Assembly (NCBI RefSeq): GCF_014236855.1
Contig: NZ_CP051261.1
Location: 1,302,001-1,366,000 of the forward strand
Reading direction: 5' to 3'
DNA length: 64,000 bases
Source: Xanthomonas sp. SI
GTDB taxonomy: Bacteria; Pseudomonadota; Gammaproteobacteria; Xanthomonadales; Xanthomonadaceae
How positions within the stretch are numbered: position 1 is the first letter of the stretch; each line of letters starts with the position of its first letter. The notes beneath the pieces were generated by a model that was not told the DNA's origin, made no database searches, and saw only the letters and a list, made by a program, of their open reading frames with translations. Positions 61,628-64,000 of the stretch are shown one piece after another. Position numbers and translations under genes: made by a program.

Positions 61628-62518
61628 ATGCTGGCGAGACGACGATTCCTGCAGGGCATGGGGCTGGCGGCGGCCGCGCTGGCGGTTGCGGCGGTGGACG
61701 CGAAAGTGCAGAAAAACCAGGCGCAGACGTTGGCGCAGCGGCTGGCCGCAATCGAGCGCGGCACGGGCGGGCGGCTCGGCGTGACGCTGCTCGACGGCAG
61801 CGGCGCAGTGCTCGGCGGGCAGCGCCAGGACGAGCGTTTCCCGATGTGCAGCACCTTCAAATTTGTATTGACGGCCGCGGTGCTGCAGCGGGTAGACCGC
61901 GGCGAACTGAGCCTGCAGCAACCGGTGCAGATCCGCGCCGCGGACATGCTGGCGCACGCGCCGGTCACCGAGCGCCATGTCGGCGGCGCGCTGAGCGTGG
62001 CCGAACTGTGCCGGGCGACGATGATCTTCAGCGACAACCCGGCGGCCAACCTGCTGTTCCCGCTGGTCGGCGACCCGCCCGGGCTGACCCGTTTCCTGCG
62101 CGGGCTCGGCGATCCGCAGACCCGCAGCGACCGCCACGAGCCGGAGATGAACCGGTTCGCCGCCGACGACCCGCGCGATACCACCACGCCTGCGGCGATG
62201 GCCGCGACCCTGCGCACGCTGTTGCTCGGCGACGCGTTGCGGCCGGCTTCGCGCAAGCAGCTGACCGCGTGGCTGATCGACAACCGCACCGGCGACGACT
62301 GCCTGCGCGCCGGCCTGCCGCCTGGCTGGAAGATCGGCGACAAGACCGGCAGCAACGGCACCGATACCCGCAACGACATCGCCATCGTGTGGCCGCCGGG
62401 CCGGCGCACGCCATTGCTGCTGACCGCCTATCTCAATGGCGCCAAGGTCGACGACGCCGCACGCGACGCGGCACTGAAGGCGGTGGCGGTTGTGGTGCGA
62501 GAGACGCTCGCGGGTTGA
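61628..62518 (+). CDS. Class A beta-lactamase with twin-arginine signal
   Basis: The product has 296 residues from ATG 61628, with a GGAGGTG ribosome site 6 bases upstream. The N-terminus RRRFLQGMGLAAAALAV is a Tat-type signal. Catalytic motifs: S75 in STFK, S135 in SDN, E171 and N175 in EPEMN, and K239 in KTG. The cysteine before S75 is common in L2-type enzymes of Stenotrophomonas. It hydrolyses beta-lactams in the periplasm, and AmpR controls it. The range of substrates cannot be read from sequence alone. Confidence 0.95.
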   Translation: MLARRRFLQGMGLAAAALAVAAVDAKVQKNQAQTLAQRLAAIERGTGGRLGVTLLDGSGAVLGGQRQDERFPMCSTFKFVLTAAVLQRVDRGELSLQQPVQIRAADMLAHAPVTERHVGGALSVAELCRATMIFSDNPAANLLFPLVGDPPGLTRFLRGLGDPQTRSDRHEPEMNRFAADDPRDTTTPAAMAATLRTLLLGDALRPASRKQLTAWLIDNRTGDDCLRAGLPPGWKIGDKTGSNGTDTRNDIAIVWPPGRRTPLLLTAYLNGAKVDDAARDAALKAVAVVVRETLAG

Positions 62519-62770
62519 GCGTTGCGGCGCCGCTATGCCGCACGCCTTCGCGGCGTATCCATCGCGCGCTCGATAACTGTCGTGGCCCAGCGGATGTCCG
62601 CCGCTGGCTGGCGGCATCGCGCATTCCCAGCTAGGCGCGGCAGCCGCGCACGCATTGCAGAGCACGACATCCAGGCGCATGCGTTGCCAGGCCTGCAATC
62701 GGACGCATCGCGTTTTCCACGCATCGCATCCACTCCTCTCCCATCCTCGCCATCCACTGGATCACTGCCA

Positions 62771-63745
62771 ATGCGTAATCCGCTTCTTTTTGCAGTCGCA
62801 GCCGCCGCACTTGTGCTCGCTCACACACCGGCGCAGGCGGAGATCTGGCAACCGGCGCCGGGCCATGTGCAGGTGCCGATCTGGCCTGGCAAGGTTCCCA
62901 ATGCGTTGCCGCATCCGAAACCGGAATCGGTCGGTCCCGGCGAAGGGCACACGTGGTGGGCCAGGGCCAACGATGTCAGCCAGCCGACGATGACGGTGTA
63001 TGCGCCCACGGGCCGCAACACCGGTGCGGCGGTGGTGGTGTTTCCCGGCGGCGGCTATCAGGTCCTGGCGATGGATCTGGAAGGCACGGAGATCTGCGAT
63101 TGGCTGACATCGCGTGGCATCACCTGCGTGCTGCTGAAGTACCGCGTGCCGAATTCGGGGCCGACCTGGGTCAACGGCAGCCGCTACTACCCGAAAGTGC
63201 AGACCGCGCTGCAGGACGCGCAGCGCACGCTCGGCCTGGTGCGCCTGCATGCGGCGGAGTGGGGGATCGATCCGCACAAGGTCGGCGTGATCGGGTTTTC
63301 CGCGGGCGGGCACCTGGTCGCCGCGGCCAGCACGCATTTCGCAAAGCGCACGTATGCGGCGGTGGACGCCGCGGATGCGGAGAGTTGCCGCCCGGACTTC
63401 GCCATCGCCGCCTATCCCGGCCACCTGTGGGCGCACGAGGACGAGGATCGTGCCGAGCGCGATCCGACCCATCTGGAGCTGCGGCCGGACATCACCGTGA
63501 CCGCCGACACGCCGCCGACCTTCCTGCTGCAGGCCGAGGACGACGAGGTGGATGGGGTGACGCAGTCGTTGGCCTACTACGTCGCGCTCAAGCAGGCCGG
63601 TGTGCCGACGGAAATGCATCTGTACGCGCAGGGCGGCCACGCGTTCGGACTGCGACCGAGCACGTTGCCGATCGCGCAATGGCCAAGGTTGGTGGAGACG
63701 TGGCTGGGGACCATCGGCGTGCTGGACGCGGTTGCGACGCACTGA
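62771..63745 (+). CDS. Exported alpha/beta hydrolase (acetylxylan-esterase/lipase-like)
   Basis: The product has 324 residues from ATG 62771. The signal peptide ends at TPAQAE. The oxyanion segment is VVVFPGGGYQVLAMDLEG, the nucleophile elbow GVIGFSAGGHLVAAAS, with a conserved aspartate in QAEDDEVDGV and histidine in GGHAFGL, giving the triad in proper order. This BD-FAE-like family includes acetyl esterases that remove acetyl or feruloyl groups from plant cell-wall xylan, which suits a plant-associated bacterium. Other secreted esterases are possible. Confidence 0.9.
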   Translation: MRNPLLFAVAAAALVLAHTPAQAEIWQPAPGHVQVPIWPGKVPNALPHPKPESVGPGEGHTWWARANDVSQPTMTVYAPTGRNTGAAVVVFPGGGYQVLAMDLEGTEICDWLTSRGITCVLLKYRVPNSGPTWVNGSRYYPKVQTALQDAQRTLGLVRLHAAEWGIDPHKVGVIGFSAGGHLVAAASTHFAKRTYAAVDAADAESCRPDFAIAAYPGHLWAHEDEDRAERDPTHLELRPDITVTADTPPTFLLQAEDDEVDGVTQSLAYYVALKQAGVPTEMHLYAQGGHAFGLRPSTLPIAQWPRLVETWLGTIGVLDAVATH

Positions 63746-63808
63746 GCGCCGCTGCATTGCTGGCGGGGCATGCTCCACACGCAGAATCCCGCCTTGCGCG
63801 CCGCCATT

Positions 63809-63829
63809 GCGCTGCGTAAGGCGCAGCGC
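63809..63829. terminator. Stem-loop between convergent genes
   Basis: GCGCTGCG / CGCAGCGC, an 8-bp stem with a TAAGG loop, next to the stop of the phospholipase gene and 64 bases past the esterase stop. No T-run is present. Confidence 0.5.
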
Positions 63830-64000
63830 TCAGCCGAGCGCGCCGATCTCGACCGGGTCGTCCTGATACAGCCGCGCCGGCCCGCCCATCGCCGGATCGG
63901 TGACGCCGGGCTTGCCGGTTTCCACGCGCCCGGCCAGACGCTGGCGCGCGCCGTTCTGGATCAACCACAGGTCATACCAGCCGCCGCTCGGCGCCGCACT
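63830..64000 (-). CDS. C-terminal end of a phosphocholine-type phospholipase C (gene continues outside window)
   Basis: The frame is open from the window edge to TGA at 63830, giving the last 56 residues. GGWYDLWLIQNGARQRLAGR followed by VETGKPGVTDPAMGG is the pattern of the C-terminal repeat of bacterial phospholipase C of the PlcH/PlcN type (DUF756). The C-terminal residues QDDPVEIGALG follow. The catalytic domain lies outside, so the class is inferred from this tail only. Confidence 0.65.
   Translation of the reverse strand, partial: SAAPSGGWYDLWLIQNGARQRLAGRVETGKPGVTDPAMGGPARLYQDDPVEIGALG

Overview
The window is high-GC proteobacterial DNA that reads as chromosome of a Xanthomonas species or a very close Xanthomonadaceae relative. 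The basis is gene content: a vibrioferrin/xanthoferrin-type siderophore operon, TonB-dependent receptors in series, an otsB-glucoamylase-otsA operon, an ampR/class A beta-lactamase pair, a toxin carrying the Xanthomonadales T4SS recruitment domain (XVIPCD), and short Xanthomonas-type intergenic repeats. No rRNA, tRNA, CRISPR array, intact insertion sequence or prophage was seen. Long open frames antisense to real genes are common here because of the GC content and were left out.

Layout. 1-4.3 kb: a chemoreceptor cut by the window edge and a PQQ glucose dehydrogenase. 4.8-6.2 kb: a putative antibacterial T4SS effector (peptidoglycan amidase) followed by an overlapping lipoprotein that is probably its immunity protein. 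6.5-10.5 kb: the trehalose operon otsB-GH15-otsA. 11.2-12.7 kb: a two-gene unit of unknown function, a secreted protein with a four-cysteine tail plus an exported thioredoxin-like protein. 12.8-20.5 kb: a TonB-dependent receptor, then DUF3574, GNAT, NCS2-like permease, LprI-like and DUF3014 genes. 20.6-28.4 kb: a glutathione transferase, clpB with a heat-shock promoter, an exported protein, an O-acetylhomoserine sulfhydrylase, a sterol-desaturase-family protein and PsiF. 28.4-33 kb: a regulator-rich stretch (decayed AraC fragment, SDR/HxlR pair, AraC/MFS pair, AraC-GyrI).

33-43.3 kb is one leftward siderophore operon. A Fur-box palindrome precedes an HpcH/HpaI aldolase-family gene, the siderophore receptor, and five biosynthesis/export genes in the order of Vibrio pvsABCDE. 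The aldolase-family member may supply citrate, as SbnG does for staphyloferrin B. 43.5-47.8 kb holds a CPA2 antiporter, a MASE1 membrane protein with a degenerate kinase-like tail, and a small exported protein. 48-55.8 kb has three tandem paralogous TonB-dependent receptors, each with its own terminator. 56-64 kb has an ABC-F ATPase, a YcxB-like protein, a lipoprotein alpha/beta hydrolase, ampR-bla, an exported esterase and the end of a phospholipase C.

The stretches most worth pursuing are the effector/immunity pair with its recruitment domain at the N-terminus, the Cys-tail/thioredoxin-like pair, the aldolase-family gene that opens the siderophore operon, and the frameshifted AraC relic beside the SDR gene.
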